Assembly: GCA_046705265.1 (NCBI GenBank)
Contig: JBJKQL010000003.1
Coordinates: 1-17,216 of the forward strand
Reading direction: 5' to 3'
DNA length: 17,216 nt
Source of the DNA: JAJYTL01 sp046705265
GTDB taxonomy: Bacteria; Pseudomonadota; Alphaproteobacteria; Ferrovibrionales; Ferrovibrionaceae
Of this stretch, positions 8,418-15,191 are shown in pieces. The position numbers and the translations under genes were made by a program. The first letter of the stretch is position 1. Each line of letters starts with the position of its first letter. The notes under the pieces are model-generated. The model ran no database searches. It was not told the DNA's origin and was given only the letters and a program-made list of their open reading frames with translations.

Positions 8418-8663
8418 TCAATCAGTCTCAATGACCACGATCGATTGTTCAGGTTCAACTGGATCCTCGTTGTCGATGAGGAAACGAAGGACTTTGCCGG
8501 CGGCATCCGCAGGAACCTCGTTGAACTGTTTCATAACCTCAACAAGGCCAATGATATCTCCCTCGGCTACTGGATCACCGACCTCCTTATACGGTGGCTT
8601 CTCGGGCGATGGCCTCCTGTAGAAGATTCCCGGCAATGGACTGACGACATGGTGCTCGGCCAT
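8418..8663 (-). CDS. accB: Short biotin carboxyl carrier protein (AccB-like)
   Basis: This 81-residue biotinyl domain carries the biotin swung between AccC and the carboxyltransferase. It starts MAEHHVVSPLPGIFYRRPSP, has VAEGDIIGLVEVMKQFNEVP with the biotinylated lysine at K45 (motif EVMKQF), and ends EDPVEPEQSIVVIETD. It lacks the roughly 70-residue N-terminal Pro/Ala-rich part of E. coli BCCP (156 residues), so it is essentially a naked biotinyl domain. The thumb-type insertion (RRPSPEKPPYKEVG) of AccB carriers is kept. It lies 27 bases after pxpA and 9 bases before accC on the same strand. Both the ligase BirA and free biotin are required for function, which makes the downstream bio genes meaningful. 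The gene is intact. Confidence 0.93.
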   Translation of the reverse strand: MAEHHVVSPLPGIFYRRPSPEKPPYKEVGDPVAEGDIIGLVEVMKQFNEVPADAAGKVLRFLIDNEDPVEPEQSIVVIETD

Positions 8664-8690
8664 CGTTGCACTCCCCCTGGCGCGTCTCGA

Positions 8691-9437
8691 TCAGGCGATA
8701 AGGTCCGCCACCGCCGCCTTGACCGCTATCGCGACCTCGACGGCGTTCGGCGTATCAGAATGAACGCAGATGCAGTCGGCACGGACTCGAACCCGCTTCC
8801 CGTTTATGGAATCGGTGAGTCCTTCTATGACGGCGCGGCGCGCCCGTTGGGCGGCCTGCTGCGGATCGACTGCGTGATGCTCTCGGGTGATAATGAGCGA
8901 GCCATCATCGCGATATTCGAGGTCCGCATAGTATTCGGACATAAAATTCAGTCCCTCGGCGGTGTAGACCTCTTCATGCAACGTACCGGACATCCCTAGA
9001 ACCGGCACGCCAAAGACCTTGGCGGCAGCGGCGACCGCTCTCGCCACGTCCGGCGCGCGCGCCGCCATTCCGTAAAGCGAGCCGTGAGGCTTGACATGAA
9101 AGAGTTCCATGCCCTCGCGCTTGAGAAATCCCTCCAGAGCACCGACCTGATAGACGATGCAGTCAGTCAGCTCCTCAGGCTGCATCTTCATTTCGCGTCG
9201 TCCAAACCCTTGAAGATCTGGCAGAGAGGGATGCGCCCCGACTTTCACATTATTGCGCTTTGCAAGGCGCACCGTGTGCGCCATTACCGTCGGGTCGGAG
9301 GCATGAAAGCCGCAGGCCACATTCGCGATTGTAATGTGCGGCATCATACCTTCGTCGTCACCCATCCTGTACAGGCCAAAGCTCTCGCCCATGTCGCAAT
9401 TGATAGCTACCGCCACCGCGTTCCCCTTATCTGACAT
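8691..9437 (-). CDS. pxpA: LamB/YcsF family protein, 5-oxoprolinase subunit A (PxpA-like)
   Basis: The 248-residue protein has the full set of LamB/YcsF motifs: INCDMGESFGLYRMGDDEGM at the N-terminus, IANVACGFHASDP, KVGAHPSLPDLQGFGRREM, FHVKPHGSLYGM, SEYYADLEYRDDGSL and ICVHSDTPNAVEVA. It is a polysaccharide-deacetylase-like TIM-barrel fold with a probable metal site of D and H residues (NCD, CGFH, HP, KPHG). In PxpABC it is the component that works with PxpBC to open 5-oxoproline to glutamate. Here it opens the leftward operon. The ATG at 9435-9437 has AAGGAGA eight bases upstream. A decayed gene lies directly before it on the same strand, so its promoter may lie farther up, in the AT-rich block near 10021-10140. 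Glutamate release is the family expectation; other lactams are possible. Confidence 0.92.
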   Translation of the reverse strand: MSDKGNAVAVAINCDMGESFGLYRMGDDEGMMPHITIANVACGFHASDPTVMAHTVRLAKRNNVKVGAHPSLPDLQGFGRREMKMQPEELTDCIVYQVGALEGFLKREGMELFHVKPHGSLYGMAARAPDVARAVAAAAKVFGVPVLGMSGTLHEEVYTAEGLNFMSEYYADLEYRDDGSLIITREHHAVDPQQAAQRARRAVIEGLTDSINGKRVRVRADCICVHSDTPNAVEVAIAVKAAVADLIA

Positions 9438-9506
9438 TGGCTCGTCTCCTTATCCCAGATTCCCGCGCCAGGGAAATGTGGTTACGTCCTACTAACCCAG
9501 TGTCTG

Positions 9507-10015
9507 TCAGCTAGGTTCGATGAAGACCGCGGTGACTGCGCCGGCACTGGGAACATCTCCCCCAAGGCGATCATGACCGAAATACGCGGCGCCCGGCTCC
9601 ACCCTCGACCAATGCGCTTCCCGGTTGGCTCGCTCGGCGTGGGATCGCCGTCCCCCTCAGGAACCACTAAGCCATCGCGCGCACCCCGGTCGCCGCTGAT
9701 AGCATTGCCCGGACTAACGTTCTGTTCGATTTCCAGCAGATGATCGTTGTCAAATTGCGCCGCCAGTGCGGTCATCCGCTTCACCTCGGTAGTTTCACTT
9801 CCACCGCCAGGGCCCAGCATTCGATGCGGTGCCGCAGGAATGGTGGTTAAGTACAATAACAATCCCTCCCAGCATGCCATGTCGGAAAGCGTTTTGAAAA
9901 CCTTCATTATCACCGCGGTGCGGCCCTCAGCTTCTCGCAAAAGTCTCCGCAGCACAGACGGTAGCGTCTCCCATCTTCAGCCAGCAAGTCTGGGAAATTT
10001 GATGCTGGCGTCCAC
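9507..10015 (-). pseudogene. Decayed gene of unrecognised family, spread over three frames
   Basis: Leftward reading gives protein-like segments in successive frames. One frame has FPDLLAEDGRRYR near 9985-9960. A second has SVLRRLLREAEGRTAV, VFKTLSDMACWEGLLLYLTT, IPAAPHRMLGPGG, and LAAQFDNDHLLEIEQNVSPG, down to about 9640. A third has AHWSRVEPGAAYFGHDRLGG followed by DVPSAGAVTAVFIEPS and a TGA at 9507-9509. The segments read as one protein of about 170 residues interrupted by at least two frameshifts. I do not recognise the family and do not assign a function. It is co-directional with, and about 70 bases upstream of, pxpA, so it may once have been the first gene of that operon and may still serve as its leader. 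The alternative is that the segments are chance open frames. Confidence 0.45.
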
Positions 10016-10020
10016 CTAAA

Positions 10021-10140
10021 AAATTATAGGTGTTCCTCACGTTCAACGAAATACCAGAACATTATGGAATAAAAATTAGATTTATCTCGTACAATATAAT
10101 AGAAACGACGCAACAATACTTACTGTTCCTGCATATATCT
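10021..10140. other. AT-rich intergenic block between the divergent pxp operon and the XRE-cupin gene
   Basis: This stretch is visibly richer in A and T than its surroundings, with runs such as AATAAAAATTAGATTTATC and TACAATATAATAG. It lies upstream of both the leftward pxp-acc-bio run (beyond the decayed gene) and the rightward regulator, so it is a natural place for promoters. On the minus strand a perfect TATAAT occurs at 10023-10028, but I see no well-spaced -35 partner for it. No ORF worth reporting lies here. Confidence 0.4.
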
Positions 10141-10163
10141 CGCTCACGGCCGTCCTATTCTCC

Positions 10164-10203
10164 TTGACGCGACGCCTCAGTGCGACTTTATCGTCGCGCA
10201 CTG
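10164..10203 (+). promoter_or_regulatory. Candidate promoter of the XRE-cupin gene with an inverted repeat over the -10
   Basis: TTGACG (10164-10169) is a five-of-six match to the sigma-70 -35. A 17-base spacer leads to TTTATC (10187-10192), a poor -10. The putative -10 is the loop of an inverted repeat: CAGTGCGAC (10178-10186) and GTCGCGCACTG (10193-10203) pair if a two-base GC bulge is allowed. It could be an operator covering the promoter or an RNA hairpin. It would give a leader of about 180 bases before the regulator's start. The arms are plain in the sequence; the promoter role is inferred. Confidence 0.35.
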
Positions 10204-10343
10204 GGCCGCCATGAAACCTCGCCGAAGATTTCAAATACTCACGCTGCAAGGACAGCGCCCCAACAGCCGAGCCGCAGGCTGTCCCCGGATGATAAGTTTC
10301 AGAAACCCAATTAACTGACGTTGGGGAAAAGTGAGCAGTGGGG

Positions 10344-10361
10344 GATATTGTATACTTATCA
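10344..10361. promoter_or_regulatory. GATA-N9-TATC operator candidate before the XRE-cupin start
   Basis: GATA (10344-10347) and TATC (10357-10360) are inverted half-sites nine bases apart, followed by the core TATACTTATCA (10351-10361). The same core and spacing recur at 15173-15191. The site lies about 20 bases before the regulator's ATG and just before its GGGAGG ribosome site, where bound protein would block expression. Autoregulation is inferred. Confidence 0.4.
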
Positions 10362-10380
10362 CATTGATGGGAGGCGCCCG

Positions 10381-10929
10381 ATGGACGTCGAAGTGGGAAG
10401 CCGATTGCGTGACCTTCGGGAGCAGCTAAACCTTTCGCAACGCGAGGTGGCTAGCCGCTCTGGTCTGAGCAGCGCCACGGTGTCAATGATCGAGAACTCG
10501 CGTATCAGCCCTTCAATTGGGACCTTGCGGCGTATTGTAGGGGCGGTTGGGGTAACGCTTGCCGAATTTTTCTCTCCGAGCCCAGACCGTGAAGACCTGG
10601 TCTTTTTTCCAGCCAATGAACTTGTCGAAATCAGCACAGGAAAGATTTCCTACCGTCAGGTCGGACGAAATCTCCATAATAAGCCGTTACAGATATTACA
10701 TGAGCACTATCCACCCGGAGCAGATACGGGGCGGAATGCTCTCCGGCACCAGGGTTTTGAGGGGGGTGTCGTTGTTCGAGGACGCATAGAGCTTACGGTC
10801 GGCCGTCAGAAGCGCATTCTCCGGCAGGGTGATGCATATTACTTCAACTCGGCTGTATCACACCGTTTTAGAAATCCCGGCCCCAGCCCATGTGAAATTG
10901 TCAGCGCCTGCTCGCCACCAACGTTTTGA
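10381..10929 (+). CDS. XRE-family transcriptional regulator with C-terminal cupin domain
   Basis: The 182-residue protein starts at the ATG at 10381, seven bases after GGGAGG. The frame is open upstream to 10321 but lacks a ribosome site there. Residues about 5-62 form an XRE/Cro-type helix-turn-helix: RLRDLREQLNLSQREVASRS followed by GLSSATVSMIENSRISPSI and LRRIVGAVGVTLAEFF. Residues about 105-180 form a cupin (HEHYPPGADTG, HQGFEGGVVVRGRIELTVG, RQGDAYYFNSAVSHRF) expected to bind a small effector. This arrangement is known from PuuR and related regulators of amine, amino-acid and sulfur-compound catabolism. It is transcribed divergently from the pxp-acc-bio run and convergently with the ABC operon, which fits a local regulator. 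The GATA-N9-TATC sites here and upstream of the importer are candidate operators. Confidence 0.9.
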   Translation: MDVEVGSRLRDLREQLNLSQREVASRSGLSSATVSMIENSRISPSIGTLRRIVGAVGVTLAEFFSPSPDREDLVFFPANELVEISTGKISYRQVGRNLHNKPLQILHEHYPPGADTGRNALRHQGFEGGVVVRGRIELTVGRQKRILRQGDAYYFNSAVSHRFRNPGPSPCEIVSACSPPTF

Positions 10930-11024
10930 CTCACCAGACAACGCGCGGGCGTAGGTTACGGATGATTTGAACCGGCGAACTTTTCCGACGCGGAGGGAGC
11001 CGCATGCCTGGACCCGCGCCTTTC

Positions 11025-11138
11025 TCAGGCCCCACCATCGAACTTAGTGACGAGTAACGTATGCTTTCCCGGAAGCGCGGCGCCACCAACCTCCAAATTT
11101 AGTTCAATAGGGACACCTCCAAGGACCCCATTATTCAT
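11025..11138 (-). CDS. Candidate 37-residue protein overlapping the permease stop
   Basis: The ATG at 11136-11138 overlaps the permease's last codons in the arrangement ATGAATAA, the permease stop lying inside the second and third codons. Such overlap is typical of translational coupling. The product begins MNNGVLGGVPIELNLEVGGA and ends LPGKHTLLVTKFDGGA. It has no membrane segment and no motif I recognise. It reads like a fragment of a larger beta-rich protein, so it may be the truncated start of a fourth gene of the ABC operon rather than a complete small protein. The frame closes at TGA (11025-11027), and nothing coding-like continues beyond it. The convergent regulator gene ends at 10929. 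Confidence 0.35.
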   Translation of the reverse strand: MNNGVLGGVPIELNLEVGGAALPGKHTLLVTKFDGGA

Positions 11139-12153
11139 TGAGCCGTCGGATTGCCAATTGCTGGGCTTGATCAGCAATAACCGCAAAAATGAGCAAGACC
11201 CCAACCACCACCTCCTGAAGGTAGGACTGAATTTGCGCTATGTTCATCCCGTTCTGGATCAACCCAATGAAGATGGCGCCGAGCAGGACATTGCCGAGAC
11301 GTCCGGTGCCTCCCCGCAGACTCACCCCGCCGATAACGCACGCTGCAATCGAATCGAGTGGCAGGGATGAGCCGATATTGGCCTCGCCGCTGCCCAGCCG
11401 CGCCGTCAACAGAATTCCGGTCACCGACGCCAGAAGGCCGCATAAAACGTAAGCCATAAACAAATAGTACCGCGTGCTGATACCGGAAAGGAGCGAGGCC
11501 TTGATGTTGCCTCCGACGGCATAAAAGTACCGCCCCATTTGAGTCCAGTTCAGCAGCACGTACATGAGGACAAATATTCCAGCGGTCACATAGACGGGAG
11601 AAGGAATATCAAACACTCTCCCGAAGCTGAAGATCGTGCCTAACGCGTCTGGCACCCCGGACACCGGCACCCCGCTAGTCAAGGTCAGCGCAATGCCGAA
11701 GCTGATCGTCGCCGTACCCAGAGTCATCATGAAGGGCGAGACGTTGAACACCGCAACGCCGATGCCATTGACAACGCCGACTAGCGTTCCCGCCGCGATG
11801 CCGGCAAATACGCCGAAACACAGTGTTACAAAGAGCGGCTCGGGGGTATGGCCACCCGAGAGAGCTGCCATCGTCATCGCCGAAACCACCGAGGTGACCG
11901 CGACGATCTTGCCAACCGAGAGATCGAAGCCTCCGGTCAGCAGAGCGAGCATTTGCCCCATTGCGACGATAGCGAGATATGTTGTTTGCTGGGCAACAAC
12001 AACTATATTCTGCAGGGTTAGGAATCGCGGCGAAAGCGTTGTAAAGACGACCAGACCGATGACCAGCAGAAACGGCAAGACGCCGATCCGCGCGAACAAT
12101 CGCTGGAGCGGGACGGTGAATTCCATCCTCCGATATTCAGTACGCTCGGTCAT
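11131..12153 (-). CDS. CUT2-family ABC transporter permease (RbsC-like)
   Basis: The 340-residue inner-membrane protein belongs to the ribose/xylose/AI-2 type of permeases (BPD_transp_2 family). It has a short charged N-terminus, then IGVLPFLLVIGLVVFTTLSP as the first membrane segment, and about eight to ten hydrophobic segments in all. Family landmarks are MGQMLALLTGGFDLSVGKIV (about 76-95), VVNGIGVAVFNVSPFMMTLG and FYAVGGNIKASLLSGIST, the last being the cytoplasmic loop that contacts the ATPase. Near the end come IAACVIGGVSLRGGTGRLGN and GAIFIGLIQNGMNIAQI. The ATG overlaps the ATPase stop by four bases (ATGA), a coupled arrangement. It should form a homodimeric channel with the neighbouring ATPase. 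CUT2 permeases mostly carry monosaccharides, but the binding protein here is not a typical sugar binder. Confidence 0.93.
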   Translation of the reverse strand: MTERTEYRRMEFTVPLQRLFARIGVLPFLLVIGLVVFTTLSPRFLTLQNIVVVAQQTTYLAIVAMGQMLALLTGGFDLSVGKIVAVTSVVSAMTMAALSGGHTPEPLFVTLCFGVFAGIAAGTLVGVVNGIGVAVFNVSPFMMTLGTATISFGIALTLTSGVPVSGVPDALGTIFSFGRVFDIPSPVYVTAGIFVLMYVLLNWTQMGRYFYAVGGNIKASLLSGISTRYYLFMAYVLCGLLASVTGILLTARLGSGEANIGSSLPLDSIAACVIGGVSLRGGTGRLGNVLLGAIFIGLIQNGMNIAQIQSYLQEVVVGVLLIFAVIADQAQQLAIRRLNE

Positions 12154-13718
12154 CGTTGTGTCCGTTCAAAGAAGTTCGCGAGTACCCGATCCTGTGTTAT
12201 CTGCGGACCTTCAAGCTCCGCCCGGATTTCACCGCGGTACATGACATATGCCCGATGAGGGAGGTGAAGAATTTCCGGAAGATCTGACGAGATCAACAGA
12301 ATTCCCGCGCCGCCAGCGCAGAGTTTTTGAATAAATTCGTAAATTGCAACGCGCGTACCAACGTCAACCCCGACAGTAGGCTCATCAAAGATAAATAGCT
12401 TTATGTCCGAGACGAGGCCCTTCGCTAGAAGAACCTTCTGTTGGTTGCCGCCGGAAAGCCACTCAACGTGGCGCTCGATGCTCGTTGGCTGCAGATTGAG
12501 CCGCTGTACCAATTCCCGCACTTTTGATCGTTCGCTCCGGCGATCAAGGAATCCGAAACGGGAGAACATGCGCGCGCCAAGCCATGGCAGCGAAACATTT
12601 TCTCGAACACTGCGTATCATGATCAGGCCTTCCTGGCGTCGGTCCGATGTAAGATAGAAGGCTCCACGGTCGAGCATCTCGCGAACCGATCGTCCAGTGA
12701 CGTCTTCACCGCCAAACGTAATTTTGCCAGACCTTATCTTTTCCAAACCAAAACATGCGCGACCCACTTCAGACTTGCCGCAGCCAACCAGGCCCGCTAA
12801 ACCAACAACTTCGCCAGCACGTACCTCAAGAGAAAACTCTTTGACGGAATGGCCGGCGGTCGTGAGATGCGAAATTGTCAAAAGGGGCCGCCCTGGGTGA
12901 TGTTCAATTCTTGGAAAGATTTGACGGATGACGCGGCCGGTCATCAATTGCAGCAACTGATCATCGTCAGCGTTGACGACATCGAGAGTCGCCATCCGCT
13001 TGCCGTCACGCAGCACAGATATGCGATCGCCGATGCGCTGGATCTCGTTCATTCGGTGGGTGACGTATATGATGCCGACGCCCCGGTTCTTCGCCTGCTC
13101 AACCATCGCAAAAAGGCGTTCCGCCTCCCGGTCCGTGAGTGAGGCCGTCGGTTCGTCCAGAATCAACGCTGATAGATCGGAGCGGAATGCCTTTGCAATC
13201 TCCACCATTTGCTGCTCAGCGCGGGTTAGATCCCGAATCAGCTGCCGCGGCCGCAAAGGAAATCCGAGTTGTTCAAGAATGGCTATCGCGCCACGATGAA
13301 TCTCAACCTTGCTCAACAAATACCCGCGAGTTGGCTCGGCTCCCAGAAATATGTTCTCTTCCACCGTAAGCGTTGGCACTAGCGAGAACTCCTGGAAGAC
13401 CGCGCTGATTCCGAGCGAGCGAGCGTGGTGGACGCCCAGAAGTTCCATTAACTTACCGCGAAAGCGGATCGCGCCCTTGGTCGGACGATGCACGCCTGCG
13501 AGAATCTGAATTAGCGTCGACTTACCGGCGCCGTTTTCGCCGAAAAGCACATGTACTTCGCCGCCTTTCAGGTCGAAATCGACTTCGTCCAGGGCCAAGA
13601 CCCCGGGAAAATGCTTCGATAATGCCTGTGTTTGCAGTACGGGCATGGGCGCGGCTAAGCCCGCGCCCACGCCTTCGTCAGAGTCCAAGGTATCTGCCGT
13701 TATAGCTGCATCCTTCAC
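12150..13718 (-). CDS. CUT2-family ABC transporter ATPase with two nucleotide-binding domains (RbsA-like)
   Basis: The 522-residue protein is a tandem ATPase. Domain 1 has Walker A GENGAGKST, signature LTRAEQQMVEIAKA and Walker B ALILDEPTASLTD, with the switch histidine in IIYVTHRM. Domain 2 has GLAGLVGCGKSEVGRACFG, signature LSGGNQQKVLLAKG and FIFDEPTVGVDVGTR. In most RbsA-type proteins the second Walker A is degraded (GAGRTE). Here it reads GCGKS, so the catalytic lysine is kept. The start is a GTG at 13716-13718, with only a weak GAG ribosome site. An ATG at 13646, just before VLQTQALSKHFPG, is possible but has no ribosome site. The gene lies 16 bases after the binding-protein gene and overlaps the permease by four bases. 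Confidence 0.94.
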   Translation of the reverse strand: MKDAAITADTLDSDEGVGAGLAAPMPVLQTQALSKHFPGVLALDEVDFDLKGGEVHVLFGENGAGKSTLIQILAGVHRPTKGAIRFRGKLMELLGVHHARSLGISAVFQEFSLVPTLTVEENIFLGAEPTRGYLLSKVEIHRGAIAILEQLGFPLRPRQLIRDLTRAEQQMVEIAKAFRSDLSALILDEPTASLTDREAERLFAMVEQAKNRGVGIIYVTHRMNEIQRIGDRISVLRDGKRMATLDVVNADDDQLLQLMTGRVIRQIFPRIEHHPGRPLLTISHLTTAGHSVKEFSLEVRAGEVVGLAGLVGCGKSEVGRACFGLEKIRSGKITFGGEDVTGRSVREMLDRGAFYLTSDRRQEGLIMIRSVRENVSLPWLGARMFSRFGFLDRRSERSKVRELVQRLNLQPTSIERHVEWLSGGNQQKVLLAKGLVSDIKLFIFDEPTVGVDVGTRVAIYEFIQKLCAGGAGILLISSDLPEILHLPHRAYVMYRGEIRAELEGPQITQDRVLANFFERTQR

Positions 13719-13734
13719 CTCGGATCACCGGATA

Positions 13735-14811
13735 TCAGTTGACTGTAAAGACCGGTGACCAGTTTGGCGGCGCAAGGGACGACGAATAGTCGAACGAGTG
13801 GACATTCGCCTTGGTAATCACGAAGATCTTCGGCCCAACGCGTTTCATGTAAGGTTTGCCTTCCAATATCCGCACGGCCTGGTCGATGGATATCCGCCCT
13901 TGTATCACTGCCGAATCGGTTGGCGCCGCCAAAATGAGGCCTTGCTGGATATCCCTATAGACTCCTGGCGTGAAGTAGTACGAAACCACCTTGATCTTGT
14001 TCATCAGATTCCGTTCGCGGAGCAGATCGACGGCGGCCAGCGCAGTTGGCGAGGTGCCGACGATATATTTTATGTTTGGGTCCGCATCCAGCGTGTCCTC
14101 TACGAGCTTAAGTTGAATTTCTTTCCCGGTGTCTCCGTATTTAGTCGAAACGACCTTGATCGCGCTGTTTTTCACCGCTTCGAGAAAGCCCTTGTTGCCG
14201 TCTTCGACCCAACCTGCTCCCGGCGGACCGGGAAACCAAGCCACCTCCACTTCGGGCGTACCTTTAGGATGGAGCTTGGCTATATACTCGCCGGCTTCGT
14301 AACCCATCGTCTTGAATGAAACAAGCGAGTGGGCCGAGCTGTATGGAGAGGACATGCCGTTTACCAGATCAATCACCGGAATCTTCTTGTCATGAAGCCG
14401 CTTCACCGTCGGGTTTAGCCCGGTATAAGATATCGCGCCGATGACGACAGCCTGAGCCCCACCCGAAACGCAATCCTGAATCTGCGAGATCTGGGTGCTT
14501 AAGTGAGTATAGCCACCAGCCTCCACCAGATGCATTTCGACACCGAGCTCTTTTGCCTCCTGCGATACGCCATAGTCGACGGCAAGCCAGTAAGGATCTT
14601 TCATATGCGGAAAGGAAACGCAAATCTTCCACTTCTTGTCAGCCCTCTTTAGGGGGGTGTACATAACATTCTTAACGGGCCCATTAGCTACTGGCGGGAT
14701 ATGCTCCTGAACGCGATAAGGATACCAGTGCTTTGACTGAGCATGTGCTGATACCACTGGAATCGCGGCCAAGCCGACCAGGAAGCTTAAGATGGCTCTT
14801 TGCGGCTGCAT
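13735..14811 (-). CDS. TorT-like periplasmic binding protein of the ABC importer
   Basis: The 358-residue exported protein has a signal peptide (MQPQRAILSFLVGLAAIPVV, then SAHAQ, probable cleavage after AHA or AQ) and a type I periplasmic-binding fold. Its body resembles TorT, the TMAO-sensing partner of TorS, more than ribose-binding proteins. Corresponding stretches are WKICVSFPHMKDPYWLAVDY, VEMHLVEAGGYTHLSTQISQ, IPVIDLVNG, IKVVSYYFTPGVYRDIQQG and ILAAPTDSAVIQGRISIDQA. The aromatic residues (PYW) match TorT's SYWL region. The ATG at 14809-14811 has GGAGG five bases upstream. It heads the operon with the ATPase 16 bases downstream, so it most likely delivers ligand to the transporter rather than to a sensor kinase; no kinase is visible. 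The ligand is unknown. Confidence 0.88.
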   Translation of the reverse strand: MQPQRAILSFLVGLAAIPVVSAHAQSKHWYPYRVQEHIPPVANGPVKNVMYTPLKRADKKWKICVSFPHMKDPYWLAVDYGVSQEAKELGVEMHLVEAGGYTHLSTQISQIQDCVSGGAQAVVIGAISYTGLNPTVKRLHDKKIPVIDLVNGMSSPYSSAHSLVSFKTMGYEAGEYIAKLHPKGTPEVEVAWFPGPPGAGWVEDGNKGFLEAVKNSAIKVVSTKYGDTGKEIQLKLVEDTLDADPNIKYIVGTSPTALAAVDLLRERNLMNKIKVVSYYFTPGVYRDIQQGLILAAPTDSAVIQGRISIDQAVRILEGKPYMKRVGPKIFVITKANVHSFDYSSSLAPPNWSPVFTVN

Positions 14812-15121
14812 GATACCTCCTTGCTTTGCATTTGTTCTATTATGGAAACTTCTTTATGTACTCCTCGGCATTTGCGTCCGCCACTCCTAAAGGAACGGCC
14901 AGCTGCACGCACGCCACGGGCTCCCCGACCGTCAGCCGCGCGACAATTCCTCGCCTCTACATCAGCCAGGACGTGTGCTCGCAATTTGAAGCGCTGATTG
15001 CCCCTTGAACGGTATCCTGTAGTGTCTAAGTGATGTTGAGAACTGGGTCTGAAGGGCGCCACTATGCCCACCACCTTATGTTGCATCTGCGAGCGTGGAG
15101 GATTGGCGTAATCCATTCAAT

Positions 15122-15147
15122 AATAAGTTTTGTCACTCTAACTTATT
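15122..15147. repeat. Perfect 8-base inverted repeat AATAAGTT/AACTTATT with 10-base loop
   Basis: AATAAGTT (15122-15129) is the exact reverse complement of AACTTATT (15140-15147). It lies 26 bases from the GATA-N9-TATC site and upstream of the ABC operon. It could be a regulator site or a weak hairpin. It is AT-only apart from one pair and has no U-run that would make it a convincing terminator. Confidence 0.5.
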
Positions 15148-15172
15148 GAAATTACGGAACATAAGTCATTGG

Positions 15173-15191
15173 TGATAAACTATACTTATCA
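15173..15191. promoter_or_regulatory. Second GATA-N9-TATC operator candidate, upstream of the ABC operon
   Basis: TGATAAACTATACTTATCA is a 19-base inverted repeat with perfect six-base arms (TGATAA and TTATCA). It shares TATACTTATCA and the GATA-N9-TATC spacing with the site before the XRE-cupin gene. Over 30 aligned bases (15171-15200 against 10341-10370) 22 are identical. It is about 360 bases upstream of the binding-protein start. Binding by the XRE-cupin protein is inferred. Confidence 0.4.

Noticed and set aside
7704..8999. 431-codon plus-strand frame opposite accC, accB and pxpA
   Set aside because: It is antisense to three well-identified genes with intact catalytic motifs. Length alone is explained by high GC and codon bias, and it has no recognisable domain.
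10115..10127. AATACTTACTGTT as a third copy of the TATACTTATCA operator
   Set aside because: It matches only in part, needs a gap to align and lacks the inverted GATA half-site.
14787..15116. 109-codon leftward frame overlapping the start of the binding-protein gene
   Set aside because: Its composition is basic and low-information, it overlaps the well-supported ribosome site and signal peptide, and it has no motif.
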